From positions 992,001 through 1,056,000 of the forward strand of contig CALOBT010000031.1 in the NCBI GenBank assembly GCA_942491575.1: DNA of 64,000 nt, in the 5' to 3' direction. The position numbers and the translations under genes were made by a program. A model generated the notes under the pieces. The model was not told where the DNA came from. It ran no database searches and saw only the letters and a program-made list of their open reading frames with translations. Position 1 is the stretch's first letter. Each line of letters opens with the position of its first letter. Shown here one piece after another: positions 7,913 through 17,166 of the stretch. This stretch comes from CAZHNW01 sp942491575. Lineage in GTDB: Bacteria > Spirochaetota > UBA4802 > UBA5550.

Positions 7913-9319
7913 TTATTTGGCGAAGGCAGGCATGCAGTAGTCATCAATAGTTTCGCTGATAACCCCTGACATCTCTCCCCTGATGTTCCAGCATTCAGGA
8001 ATTTTGCGCCAGCTTTTTTTGAACATGCCGGAGTCCAGCAATTTATCGATACACTTTTGACCCTTTTCCTTCATGAATTTGTCTTCAATGTCGAGAAGAC
8101 CTGAGATTGTTTCTTCCTTCAGGTGTTTTTCATAGAGGTCTTTGAGGAGCATGGTTTTAGTTGGAGTTTTATTGTTCCTGATTTTTACTTCGGCATATGC
8201 GGGGAGGAGTTTCCCCTCTGCTGCCCAGCTGGCATCTATGGTCTGTTTGCATATTTTTGCCTTATAGAATGTGTTCATCATGTTTCTGTCGGCCCGTTCG
8301 ATGAGGGCGAGGTATTCACCGTTTCCATTTAATATATGTTTTTTTTTGTAATTGAGCATGGGTTTTCCTGTATCGGGATCATTATAGGTTTCTTCCAGTT
8401 TAACAAGCTTCTGGAATTCAATATTTTCAACCCAGGGAACAATCTCCATGGTGGTGACCTTCCCGGTATTAGGATCCTGCATGGAGATAAAGGCCTCTTT
8501 TATTGACTTTTTAAAACTTTCAATGTCATAGGAGACAAGGCTGGCGGATTCGTTCTTCCCAAGTCCGATGGCATTAGTTGTAATCATCAACTTTTTTTCA
8601 GACATGGTCTGGCTCAAGCTTGATGCAACACCGGAGGTTATACTCCCTCCACCGCCGCCGCCAACGGCGCCGCCTACTGGTGCAACCCCCTTAATCTTTG
8701 CCTCAAGGGAGGCTTCAAATGCCATATCTCTTTGAGTGCTTTTGTCGGAATATGTAAATATTGAAATAAATTTTGCGTTTCTTCCCAGTGAACGTACATA
8801 ATAGGTGCCACAGCTGCTGAAAAAACCGGGTATATCGTTAGACGTCAAGAGTTTTGCGGCGCTTTCTGCCATGGGGGTTCTTGCCTCGTCTACGGAGGCA
8901 TAATAGGTGTCCATGTTAATTTCTACAAGTATATGGTGATAGTGAATGCTTTCCCCTGTGGAGGTTGTCATTGAGGTCTGCAAATTTACATCAACATCAG
9001 CGGTAACACTAGCTGCGGTAACGGCGCCGGAGCCGCCGAGTCCCGCTTTCATTGAGGACCCTGCCGTTGTTGCACTTGAGGTTTCAATGGATTTGAATTT
9101 ATAGGTAAAGTCATATGATGGCTGCGTTATGCGGATGGTTCCCAGGCATTTTGACTGGAATGTGTTTGTTATCATGCTGTATCCACGTCCGAGCCAGGGG
9201 GTCAGGGCGGTATCCTTAATTCTTTTATCACGAATTATGGTAGGCCCCGCCAGGAGTGTAATGGTTATTCCTAGAAAAACAAAAAGGGCCACAGCAAATT
9301 TCAATAATTTTTTCATCAC
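7913..9319 (-). CDS. Secreted MACPF-like protein (paralogue A)
   Basis: A 468-residue member of the family described in the summary. After a signal peptide ending LLAGP come the family N-terminus (TIIRDKRIKD, LGRGYSM), variable cluster 1 (small Ser/Thr/Ala/Gly residues, about 80-125), NMDTYYASVDE, a helix and FFSSCGTYYVRSLGR near 170, a strand, variable cluster 2 with a run of six Gly, then TTNAIGLGKNE, MEIVPWVEN and a C-terminal Cys-rich region ending DYCMPAFAK. All six family cysteines are present. Order and spacing match the MACPF/CDC fold. It is separated from the other seven paralogues by about 10 kb and lies on the opposite strand, directly upstream of the helical protein gene. Family membership is clear; pore formation is inference. 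Confidence 0.65.
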   Translation of the reverse strand: MMKKLLKFAVALFVFLGITITLLAGPTIIRDKRIKDTALTPWLGRGYSMITNTFQSKCLGTIRITQPSYDFTYKFKSIETSSATTAGSSMKAGLGGSGAVTAASVTADVDVNLQTSMTTSTGESIHYHHILVEINMDTYYASVDEARTPMAESAAKLLTSNDIPGFFSSCGTYYVRSLGRNAKFISIFTYSDKSTQRDMAFEASLEAKIKGVAPVGGAVGGGGGGSITSGVASSLSQTMSEKKLMITTNAIGLGKNESASLVSYDIESFKKSIKEAFISMQDPNTGKVTTMEIVPWVENIEFQKLVKLEETYNDPDTGKPMLNYKKKHILNGNGEYLALIERADRNMMNTFYKAKICKQTIDASWAAEGKLLPAYAEVKIRNNKTPTKTMLLKDLYEKHLKEETISGLLDIEDKFMKEKGQKCIDKLLDSGMFKKSWRKIPECWNIRGEMSGVISETIDDYCMPAFAK

Positions 9320-9602
9320 ACGCCTCTCTACATTGCCGGGTTTTATGGTATATATGCTTGAGTTACAGAGAAATATGTCGATTAAAGCTGCTGTATTTAA
9401 GCTAAACGTATAATGAAAATAATCTTAAATCAAGAAAAATATACTATTAAAAAAGAATTTTCTTGTATTGGATTTGCATATACCGTCTGTTTTATGGTAA
9501 TACTTTTTCACAAAATCATAACGAATTAGTGCGTGGTGTATATTTTTTTTGTGGTATTGAGATATAGATCGGTAAAGAAAAATAGTATTCAGGGGGAAGT
9601 AT

Positions 9603-10952
9603 TTATTTTTGTCCTGAAATAACCGGGTACCAGAATTTTCCGTCGAAAATAAAGAGTATGCTGTTTTTTTCAGCGAGGATGAATTCCTTACCGGCAGTCT
9701 GAATTTTTTGTTTTGCCCTGATGGAGTTGCTTTTGAAGTGAATGTTGCCGGAGCTTCCATTGATAATAAAGATTACCTGCCCTGCGGATCCTCCGGCGAA
9801 ACCGTGTATTTCTGATTTGCCCTTCATTACGATCAGACCGATACCTGAAACGCCCAGGGACTGGATTTTTTCTTTTTTTACTGTTCGATACCCTACTGCC
9901 AGGGCCCCTGTGCTGGTTCTTCCGAATACGGTGACTTCACCGGTGGTAAATGATTTACCTGAAAGTTTTGCCTGTTTAAGGAGGCCGGCTATGCTTTTTT
10001 TGTTGTAGCGGCTGGTTATTTCATTTCCCTTGATGCCCTGTTCCATTGTGAAATGGAGTCCCGCATTAACTTCCAGTTTTTGACTGCTCATGCGACTGGA
10101 ATTTCGGTTAACGACAATATCTCTCTTGAGGTCCTGGTCTCTTTTTGCCAGGTTTTTTATCCGCTCCTCAAGCAGTTTTATTTCCTCGTTTGATTTTTGA
10201 AGGGCATCCGTTAACAAACGGTTTTTTTGCTGGTATCGTGTTAGTTCCCTGGAGAGTGTATTAAGGTCATTCATGATTTTTTTTATGGAATCAGTAGTTT
10301 CCGGGGAAAGGGCGGGATCACCTTTTTCACCTTTGTCACCTTTGTCACCCTTTGGTCCCATCGGACCGGCCAGGCCGGGTTCGCCTTTGTCACCCCTATC
10401 ACCCTTCTGTCCGTCTGTACCGGGTTCACCTTTGTCGCCTTTGTCACCCTTTGGTCCCTTCTGTCCGTCTGTACCGGGTTCACCCTTGTCGCCCTTATCA
10501 CCCTTTGGTCCCTTCTGTCCGTCTGTACCGGGTTCACCTTTGTCGCCTTTGTCACCCTTTGGTCCCTTCTGTCCGTCTGTACCGGGTTCACCCTTGTCGC
10601 CCTTATCACCCTTTGGTCCCTTCTGTCCGTCTGTACCGGGTTCGCCCTTGTCGCCCTTATCACCCTTTGGTCCCTTCTGTCCGTCAATGCCGGGGTCGCC
10701 TTTGGCTCCTTTTTTTCCTCGGGGGCCCAGTTTCCCTTCTTTCCCCGGTTCCCCCCTGTCGCCTTTATATCCTCGGGGGCCTCTTGGGCCTTCGGGACCG
10801 CGTTCTCCCCTTAGATTTGCCGCATAGAGGGGATTAGTATTATTTTTAATAAGGGGCAGGGCACTTTGAATCAGCAAAATAGAAAACAGGAAAAAAACTG
10901 TGGAGAGGACCGGATATTTTGTTCTTCGTATGTATCGGGATTTATTGTTCAT
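9603..10952 (-). CDS. Collagen-like surface protein with G-x-Y repeats
   Basis: The protein (449 residues from the chosen start) has a hydrophobic signal or anchor segment directly after the ATG at 10952, then about 170 residues of uninterrupted Gly-x-Y triplets, mostly GDK, GEP, GPK and GTD. These include five to six near-identical 18-residue units. A coiled coil follows (about 225-275), then a C-terminal beta-rich domain (GKSFTTGEVTVFG … FDGKFWYPV) like trimeric tail-fibre or bacterial collagen-like heads. The design suggests a trimeric, rod-like exported adhesin or appendage. The start is uncertain: the frame stays open to 11084, but the extra 44 residues look non-coding and no start has a strong ribosome-binding site. 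Confidence 0.8.
   Translation of the reverse strand: MNNKSRYIRRTKYPVLSTVFFLFSILLIQSALPLIKNNTNPLYAANLRGERGPEGPRGPRGYKGDRGEPGKEGKLGPRGKKGAKGDPGIDGQKGPKGDKGDKGEPGTDGQKGPKGDKGDKGEPGTDGQKGPKGDKGDKGEPGTDGQKGPKGDKGDKGEPGTDGQKGPKGDKGDKGEPGTDGQKGDRGDKGEPGLAGPMGPKGDKGDKGEKGDPALSPETTDSIKKIMNDLNTLSRELTRYQQKNRLLTDALQKSNEEIKLLEERIKNLAKRDQDLKRDIVVNRNSSRMSSQKLEVNAGLHFTMEQGIKGNEITSRYNKKSIAGLLKQAKLSGKSFTTGEVTVFGRTSTGALAVGYRTVKKEKIQSLGVSGIGLIVMKGKSEIHGFAGGSAGQVIFIINGSSGNIHFKSNSIRAKQKIQTAGKEFILAEKNSILFIFDGKFWYPVISGQK
10400..10690 (-). repeat. 54-bp tandem repeats encoding collagen-like units
   Basis: Five to six copies of a 54-base unit, each coding for 18 residues of type GEP-GTD-GQK-GPK-GDK-GDK. Copies differ at a few third positions (for example ttcacc/ttcgcc and ttgtcgcc/ttatcacc, in an alternating pattern), so duplication was recent and perhaps occurred in two-unit steps. 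The reading frame is kept for any copy number. Confidence 0.85.
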
Positions 10953-11137
10953 GAATTTGCTGGCTGATAAAAATATTCCCTTATTAAAGGGTGCCATTGT
11001 AATCGAAATGTCAAGTGGCATTTTGTGCATGATTATACTTTTAGCCGGATATTCGGAGATATTGGGGGAAATTATTTTTATCAATTAAATCGTGTTGTTC
11101 GATTATGCTGGGGAATTGATTTTCCGATGGTTCTGTT

Positions 11138-13285
11138 TTATTTCTTCTGTAAAACGATTATAGAGAGATCATCGTCCAGTTTTTGTGTTTTGGTATAGTC
11201 ATAAAAAGCAGTAAGGATAGAGTCGAGCATCTCCCGGGCATTTCCCTGTGGAGCTGATGAAAGGGTTTTCAGCAGGGTCTCTACACCGAACTGTCCCTCT
11301 TCTTTATTTCTTGCTTCTATGAGGCAGTCGGTAAAGAGAAGCAAACTGTCACCCTGTGAGAGTTTCAGAGTCAGCTGAGAGTAGGGCCTTTCCATAATTT
11401 CTATGCCGAGGAAGTGACCACTGATGGATTCTTTGTTTTTATTAAGGATTTCAAAGGATTTACCTGTTTTGCTGCCCCTGTAGATTATATCGGGATGTCC
11501 AGCGTTCACATATTCAATCCGGTCTCCCTTCAGTCGGAGCATTATTCCGGTAAGGTAATTATCCATTGTGCCTATCTCACGGATCAGCTCCGTGTTGGCA
11601 TTTTCCATTGCCCGGTGTAACTTCGCATCTGTTCTGGTTCCCATAAGAAAATTTCTGAAAATGATGGATCGTGCAAGCATGCCGACAAGTCCGGAAGCGA
11701 TACCGTGTCCCGAAACATCAAAGAGACCCAGGCCTCGAAGCTTGTTATTCATTATATAGAAATCGTAGAAGTCTCCGGAGACTCCGCTCATTGGCTGGAA
11801 ATGGTAGGCAATGTCCCATTCATCACTCACTGGAGCCTCCTGGGGAAGGTAACTCCGTTGTACCGCAACTGCCATCTCCATGTCCCGATCTGCTATCAGT
11901 TGCGCTGTATGCAGTTCCCTGATGGTTTCGGAAAGTCTTTGGGTTCTGCTGTTAACCATGAGTTCCAGGTTCTGTGTATGGTCCCGGATTTCTCCCATCA
12001 TGGCATTAAAGGAATGTGTAAGGTATCCCACTTCATCTTCGATTTTTGGCGGGACATAGACAAGAAGATCACCGGATTCTGCCTGTTTGAGTCCTTTAAT
12101 CAGGGCATTGAGAGGTTCAACAAGGGCACCGGCAAATAAAAATCGGTAACCGACTAGAACGAGAATATATATGATGCAGAATATTACTAGAATATGTACC
12201 TGCGGTGTATGGCGAAATTGCCGGTATTGCAGATAATTAAAACCAGTTTCAATATATGCCATTGATTCTTTGTGAAAACGCGTAAGTGTTTTGTAGTGTG
12301 CCTTCCCGATTTTGTCTTCCTTCAGAGCCCACCCCTCTGAGGGGAGATCAGATACGTCAATCCCGTCATGGCTCCTGTGTAAATAGAGTGGATCCCCCAG
12401 GAAGGGGTAAATCTTAATGTATGCAATTTCTTTTAAATTATATTTTTTCCCGGCGAGGGCCCTGAGAGAAATTTCTCGGTGTATTTTCCGGTAAGAGTTT
12501 TCATTATTGTATGAAGCGATATAACTTACAGAGAGAATGAAAAGTACGGCACTGGCGAGGCTCACTCCGGAAATTTTGTGCATGATACTGGTTCTGTCTT
12601 TCGAGAGGTTCAGGTACAGTATGGTTATCATAAACCAGCCTGCAATGGTGATAGAAAACCAGATAGTGTAAAATATTATATGTGAAATAATACCGGATTT
12701 TGCCAGGACATTAAATATCGCCGGTATTATTGCAGCAAAAAAAGTAGAGGATAAAAGTGCCGCAACCTGCCATCTTTTTGATTGATCGACATTGAGATAC
12801 CGCCATATGCCCACACAAATGAATAGAAAGGTAAAAGCAAGAATAACAATGGCCACGATAATGCTGAAAATCGATTCATCCACATTCCAGAATTCCCCGT
12901 CCAGAAGGAATATTTTTCCAACAAGCAAAGACTTGATAACAAAGGCACTGGTGATGATACCTGTAATTACATACTGAATCTTCATTATGAGGGGTGCCAT
13001 AGCGTGGGGTTTGTCGTCAGGAAAGTGGAAGAAAAACTGGGTAACATGTGTAAGGCCAAGAAGTGCACCACAAATGGAAAACCAGCGGTGATAGGCGACG
13101 ATGGGATCATAATAGCCGAAGGCAGCGAGGAAGGCAGAGTTGTGGACAACCTCATAGAGGAAAAAGATACCCCAATGCATCGTCGCCCTGGATTTTTTCC
13201 TGATGGTTAGAACAAAAAATCCAACTGTGGCGAGAAAACAGGTGGTCACCAGGGCTCCCATGGAGAGAAAATTCAGATAAAACAT
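11138..13285 (-). CDS. Membrane-bound SpoIIE/RsbU-type protein phosphatase with 7TM and HAMP domains
   Basis: A 715-residue signalling protein. Residues 1-230 contain about seven membrane segments similar to the 7TM input domain of some histidine kinases. A further membrane segment near 240, an extracytoplasmic loop and a segment near 375-395 follow. A HAMP linker (about 400-455) and a coiled region lead to a PP2C-type SpoIIE phosphatase domain (about 510-715). That domain contains GDFYDFY and LFDVSGHG, whose Asp residues bind metal, VNAGHPD, and LLLFTDCLIEA. Such proteins dephosphorylate anti-anti-sigma factors in partner-switching pathways. No kinase or STAS partner is seen nearby. It is first in a minus-strand series ahead of the collagen-like and MACPF-like genes. 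Confidence 0.85.
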   Translation of the reverse strand: MFYLNFLSMGALVTTCFLATVGFFVLTIRKKSRATMHWGIFFLYEVVHNSAFLAAFGYYDPIVAYHRWFSICGALLGLTHVTQFFFHFPDDKPHAMAPLIMKIQYVITGIITSAFVIKSLLVGKIFLLDGEFWNVDESIFSIIVAIVILAFTFLFICVGIWRYLNVDQSKRWQVAALLSSTFFAAIIPAIFNVLAKSGIISHIIFYTIWFSITIAGWFMITILYLNLSKDRTSIMHKISGVSLASAVLFILSVSYIASYNNENSYRKIHREISLRALAGKKYNLKEIAYIKIYPFLGDPLYLHRSHDGIDVSDLPSEGWALKEDKIGKAHYKTLTRFHKESMAYIETGFNYLQYRQFRHTPQVHILVIFCIIYILVLVGYRFLFAGALVEPLNALIKGLKQAESGDLLVYVPPKIEDEVGYLTHSFNAMMGEIRDHTQNLELMVNSRTQRLSETIRELHTAQLIADRDMEMAVAVQRSYLPQEAPVSDEWDIAYHFQPMSGVSGDFYDFYIMNNKLRGLGLFDVSGHGIASGLVGMLARSIIFRNFLMGTRTDAKLHRAMENANTELIREIGTMDNYLTGIMLRLKGDRIEYVNAGHPDIIYRGSKTGKSFEILNKNKESISGHFLGIEIMERPYSQLTLKLSQGDSLLLFTDCLIEARNKEEGQFGVETLLKTLSSAPQGNAREMLDSILTAFYDYTKTQKLDDDLSIIVLQKK

Positions 13286-13608
13286 ACCTTTGCGTTTCCT
13301 TTTTTGCAGGTTGTAAAAATTATATAATTAATGTTTGATATATTCAACACAATTTAGAAATGCCTGATTCGGAACGGCTCAGTTAAAAGGAAGGTAGCTC
13401 CTGCGAGCCTTAAACTTCCTTTTTAAAAAATAAAAATCATGCTGTTTCATTTAACTTACTCGATGACTGAATTGCATTTAGATCTGTCAGCTTTAACTAA
13501 AAAATTTTAAATATTTATTGTCATTTCAATCGTACAGGTAAAAATATGTAAAGTATAAGCATTACAATTTATTAAACATAAAAAATAATATAATCAGGGG
13601 TTCTTATT
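13286..13608. other. Divergent intergenic region with one hairpin
   Basis: This 323-base AT-rich gap separates the divergent phosphatase and acyl-CoA synthetase genes. It holds a hairpin with a 9-bp stem (AAAAGGAAG at 13385-13393, CTTCCTTTT at 13415-13423) followed by T residues, shaped like a terminator but not placed after any gene. It could be a leader attenuator or the end of an unseen small transcript. I see no small gene in it. Confidence 0.5.
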
Positions 13609-15399
13609 ATGTATAAGTATCATAAGCCTGACAATCTTGCAGAGCTTTTTGAGAATGCAGTGAAGAAGTGGCCGGAGAATAATCTCTTTGGCAAAAAAAA
13701 CAGCAGGGGAGGCATTGACTGGATTTCATACAGGGAAACCGGGACACGGACTGATAATCTCAGGTCGGGACTTGCCGATCTTGGAGTGAAAAAGGGTGAT
13801 GCCGTTGGTGTAATCGCAAATAACCGGCCTGAATGGGCAGTTGCCGCCTTTGCGACCTACGGACTGGGGGCTAGATTCATTCCAATGTATGAAGCGGAAC
13901 TCCTTTCTACCTGGAAGTACATAATCTCCGACAGCGGTCTCAAGATTTTGCTTGTCGCCAATAATGAGATATTCGACATGGTTAAGGATTTCCCTGGAGA
14001 GATAGCGACTCTGGAGGGAATATACGTCATCGATGGGGATGGGGAAAACAGTCTTGACGAACTGGAAAAGAGAGGGGCGGCTAAGCCTGTAGAATCGATC
14101 CACCCCGATCCATATGATGTTGCTGCACTTGTCTACACCTCGGGTACCACGGGGGAACCGAAGGGGGTTGAGCTGACCCACGGTAATTTGACGAGCAATG
14201 CCAGGGGAGGGCGTATCATCTTCCCCACCTTCTGTCGTGAAGATGCAAGAAGTGTTTCAATACTGCCATGGGCCCATTCCTTCGGACAAACCGCGGAACT
14301 CTACAACTTTTTGCAGTTCGGCGGATCTATAGGTTTTATGGAATCGGTACAGACCCTTGGAGATGACCTTGCCCTCTTCAAGCCGACATTTATCGTTGCG
14401 GTTCCGAGGGTTTTTAATAAAATATATGACGGACTCTGGGCTAAAATGAATGAAGAGGGGGGCCTGGCAAAAATGCTTTTTACCATGGGGGTAAACAGCG
14501 CAAAAAGAAAACGCGAACTCAAGGAAAATGGGAAAAGCAGTTTTCTCACTAACCTCAAATTTAATATTGCCGATAAAATTGTGTTCAGCAAAATCAGGGA
14601 GAGATTCGGGGGAAGGGTTGAGGGGGCTATGACTGCAAGTGCCACCATGAATGTTGAGATAGCCCACTTCTTTCATGATATCGGCATACCCGTATATGAC
14701 TGCTATGGCCTCAGCGAGACATCACCGGGGGTAACCATGAGTTGTCCTGCGGCACATCGAATAGGCAGCGTGGGAAGGGCCATGGAGGACGTCAGGATTT
14801 TTATCGATACTCAGTACGGTGATCCCGCAATTGGTGATGGCGAGATCGTTGTCTATGGCCCCAATGTTATGAAGGGCTACAACAATAAACCTGAAGCAAC
14901 TAAAAGTGTAATGACGGAAGACGGGGGATTCAGAACCGGTGACAGGGGACGGATCGATGAAGACGGTTTTCTTTATATTACGGGAAGGATAAAGGAGCAA
15001 TACAAACTGGAGAATGGGAAGTATGTATTCCCATCATCCCTTGAAGAGGATATAAGGCTTGTTCCCGAGGTGGCAAATGCCATGATCTACGGTGAGGGAC
15101 GGGCTTATAATGTCTGCCTGGTGATACCAGATTTTATCGTACTGGAAAAAATTGCCGGCGAACTGAATATCTCCTCTGATCCTGAGGATATTGTTTCAAA
15201 TGAAGAAATACAAAAAATGATGATCGATAAAATAAAATCTTCTCTTGAGAATAAATACGGGGGCTACGAGATACCCAGGAAATATTTATTCATATCCGAG
15301 GATTTTACACTGGAAAATGGTATGCTCACCCAGACAATGAAATTGAAAAGAAGGTCAGTGCTGGAGAAATACGAAGAGAAGATAGAGGGTCTTTATTGA
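13609..15399 (+). CDS. fadD: Long-chain fatty acid-CoA ligase (AMP-forming)
   Basis: A 596-residue adenylate-forming enzyme that activates fatty acids to acyl-CoA. The core motifs are YTSGTTGEPKGVELTH near residue 172 (ATP loop), YGLSETSPG near 365, FRTGDRG near 443 (ribose-binding Asp), and LTQTMKLKRR near 576 (the Lys needed for adenylation). It has the compact layout of spirochaete and actinobacterial FadD15-type ligases. A CAGGGG ribosome-binding site precedes the ATG. The gene stands alone, ending in a long hairpin shared with the convergent DUF3795 gene. Confidence 0.88.
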   Translation: MYKYHKPDNLAELFENAVKKWPENNLFGKKNSRGGIDWISYRETGTRTDNLRSGLADLGVKKGDAVGVIANNRPEWAVAAFATYGLGARFIPMYEAELLSTWKYIISDSGLKILLVANNEIFDMVKDFPGEIATLEGIYVIDGDGENSLDELEKRGAAKPVESIHPDPYDVAALVYTSGTTGEPKGVELTHGNLTSNARGGRIIFPTFCREDARSVSILPWAHSFGQTAELYNFLQFGGSIGFMESVQTLGDDLALFKPTFIVAVPRVFNKIYDGLWAKMNEEGGLAKMLFTMGVNSAKRKRELKENGKSSFLTNLKFNIADKIVFSKIRERFGGRVEGAMTASATMNVEIAHFFHDIGIPVYDCYGLSETSPGVTMSCPAAHRIGSVGRAMEDVRIFIDTQYGDPAIGDGEIVVYGPNVMKGYNNKPEATKSVMTEDGGFRTGDRGRIDEDGFLYITGRIKEQYKLENGKYVFPSSLEEDIRLVPEVANAMIYGEGRAYNVCLVIPDFIVLEKIAGELNISSDPEDIVSNEEIQKMMIDKIKSSLENKYGGYEIPRKYLFISEDFTLENGMLTQTMKLKRRSVLEKYEEKIEGLY

Positions 15400-15415
15400 T
15401 TACAATCTAACTGCT

Positions 15416-15458
15416 TTCGTCCTCTCCATTACTGCCTGGGCTGCATGGAGAGGACGAA
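15416..15458. terminator. Bidirectional hairpin between convergent genes
   Basis: A perfect 14-bp inverted repeat (15416-15429 with 15445-15458) and a 15-base loop between the ends of the acyl-CoA ligase gene and the DUF3795 gene. The arms begin TTCGTCC and end GGACGAA, giving short T tracts on both strands. Confidence 0.7.
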
Positions 15459-15464
15459 TATGTT

Positions 15465-15815
15465 CTAAAGACTTTTCTTGATTTCCTCAAGACGTTCCCT
15501 TGGCTGAGGGAGGGGAATCTCTGCCAGCTGCTTATCCAGCTTTTGGCAGGAGTAGTCTGAGCAGTGTGCACAGTTTTCAAGTTTTCTTTCCTGTGCACAG
15601 TTTCGCACCTCGCAGGTAGTGCAGTGACCGAAGAGTCTTCCCGATGTATTCAGGCAGCCGTCACAATTAATAGCTGAAACGGGGATTTCAGTCTTAAATA
15701 GTTTTGAAAAGATCTCAGCGGCTTTCTTCCGTGCATCATCGTCATCTGCCTGGGTTGCCGTATAGACGGGGCAATTGTCGCAGCTCATGCCGCAATAGGC
15801 AATTTGTGTTTCCAT
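15465..15815 (-). CDS. DUF3795-type cysteine-rich protein
   Basis: A 116-residue soluble protein with eleven cysteines, opening with YCGMSCDNCPVY and continuing with CDGC, HCTTCEVRNC and CAHCSDYSC. This spacing is characteristic of the DUF3795 family, thought to bind zinc or an iron-sulfur cluster; its function is not known. It has a good ribosome-binding site (AGGAGG before the ATG) and appears monocistronic. Confidence 0.8.
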   Translation of the reverse strand: METQIAYCGMSCDNCPVYTATQADDDDARKKAAEIFSKLFKTEIPVSAINCDGCLNTSGRLFGHCTTCEVRNCAQERKLENCAHCSDYSCQKLDKQLAEIPLPQPRERLEEIKKSL

Positions 15816-15986
15816 TTAGTCCTCCTGTTTTTCCTTAAAGGGATGTTTATTTAAAAAATATATAGATACCCCATGTGTTCAGCATCCGCAGAAGACATGA
15901 ATTTTTATTCTGGTGATTATAAGGTTTTTTTTGTGGCCTCCAGCCAATATTGAAAAAAATTCCTGTAATATTTGATTGATATTAAA

Positions 15987-16874
15987 TCAATGAAGATGAA
16001 ATACATCCTTGAATCGATCAGTGTTCAAAGTTTTCTTCAACCAGGATGTTAAATCCGGAGGAGTAATCATGGGCTGTTCCCTGTATAGTTTCAGGAAATC
16101 GCGGTAGTAATAGTTTTCCATGTCATCCAGCTTTTCTCCTATCAGGTCACTGATTGTTTTATATGTTGGAGCCTCATTTTCATTGGAAAAACCGTTGTTT
16201 TTAATGAAGCCCAGTTCCTTCAGGTGATCGGCGTGTCGTGAACAGCTGCAGGGATTTTCCTCATTAAGCAGACTGCAGTTCTGGTTGAAGAAATTATAGA
16301 TCTTCTCCCGCGACCTGGATAAAATTTTTCTGAAGTTTTCACGTGATATGGAGAGTATCTCGCTCCCCATTGTATCTGAAACATTAAAAAGAGCTCCCAG
16401 TATAAAAACCAGGCGCTGCCTGGGGTCAAGACAGATGAGCATTCCGCTGAGACAGTATGTTCTGGCCTCAGCAAGCATGCTGTATCGTTCCGGGGAGGAT
16501 AGAAGTCCTGTATCCTTAATGTCATTAAGCACGTCTTTAAATCCATTGTTTCCGGTCATTTCGGTAATTGTTTTGACCCGCTGACTTTTTTGCAGGTTTA
16601 AAACATGGTTCGCTACTATTCGGTAAAGCCACGTGCGAAACGCCGACTTCGATGAATCATATGATGAGAGTTTTGTCATGATTATTATAAGGATTTCCTG
16701 TGTGACATCTTCAGCCTCTACAGGGTCCATGGTCATTCGTACCGCAATGTTATAGATCCATGCCTGGTGTCGCAGGATGAGTTCTTCAAGGGAGGATTTG
16801 TCTCCTCTGAGAATTTTCTCTATCAGAACATTTTCATCTGTATCATTATCATAATTTTCAGCAAAGGGATTCAT
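15987..16874 (-). CDS. ECF-family RNA polymerase sigma factor with C-terminal extension
   Basis: A 295-residue sigma factor. Region 2 spans about residues 15-100 (ELILRHQAWIYNIAVRMT, DVTQEILIIIMTKL, FRTWLYRIVANHVLN). Region 4 lies near 145-195 (LDPRQRLVFILGALF … LSISRENFRKILSRSR). After region 4 comes a Cys-containing segment (NPCSCSRH near 212) and about 80 further residues, longer than a usual 180-200-residue ECF sigma. Such tails can carry sensing functions. No anti-sigma gene is adjacent. GAGGC precedes the ATG. Confidence 0.85.
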   Translation of the reverse strand: MNPFAENYDNDTDENVLIEKILRGDKSSLEELILRHQAWIYNIAVRMTMDPVEAEDVTQEILIIIMTKLSSYDSSKSAFRTWLYRIVANHVLNLQKSQRVKTITEMTGNNGFKDVLNDIKDTGLLSSPERYSMLAEARTYCLSGMLICLDPRQRLVFILGALFNVSDTMGSEILSISRENFRKILSRSREKIYNFFNQNCSLLNEENPCSCSRHADHLKELGFIKNNGFSNENEAPTYKTISDLIGEKLDDMENYYYRDFLKLYREQPMITPPDLTSWLKKTLNTDRFKDVFHLH

Positions 16875-17131
16875 GGTGCCTCAATTTAAAAATAATTATA
16901 TATTTTTTTGGAGACTTTAATTGTGCTCTCTTATACTTATACATATTTTATTGTATAGTGTGACAGCGTAAAAATATTTTTTAGACTTTTTCCCCATTTT
17001 TCTCTAGAGCAAAGGCATTGGTAAAATGCCCTGCATTTTTTCCGGGTAAATTATAAAGAAGTGGAGGCGGGTTTTTTCAGGAAACCATTGATTTGAATAT
17101 TGCTGTTTTACGGGGAAGTTAAAAAGGGGGC

Positions 17132-17159
17132 TTGACAGCACCTGAAACATTATTTATTT
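17132..17159 (+). promoter_or_regulatory. Promoter very close to the pentapeptide-repeat gene start
   Basis: TTGACA at 17132-17137 and an AT-rich -10 region (TTATTT) at 17154-17159, spacer 16. The ATG at 17167 is about where transcription would begin, and there is no ribosome-binding site, so the message may be nearly leaderless. Confidence 0.45.
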
Positions 17160-17166
17160 TTTAAGA

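Noticed and set aside
10273..10690. CRISPR array
   Set aside because: The repeats are contiguous 54-base coding units without unique spacers, and no cas genes are present.
10273..10827. Long plus-strand open frame opposite the collagen-like gene
   Set aside because: It is the antisense of the Gly-x-Y repeat region. Its Pro/Ser-rich periodic composition is a direct product of the repeats, and it lacks a ribosome-binding site.
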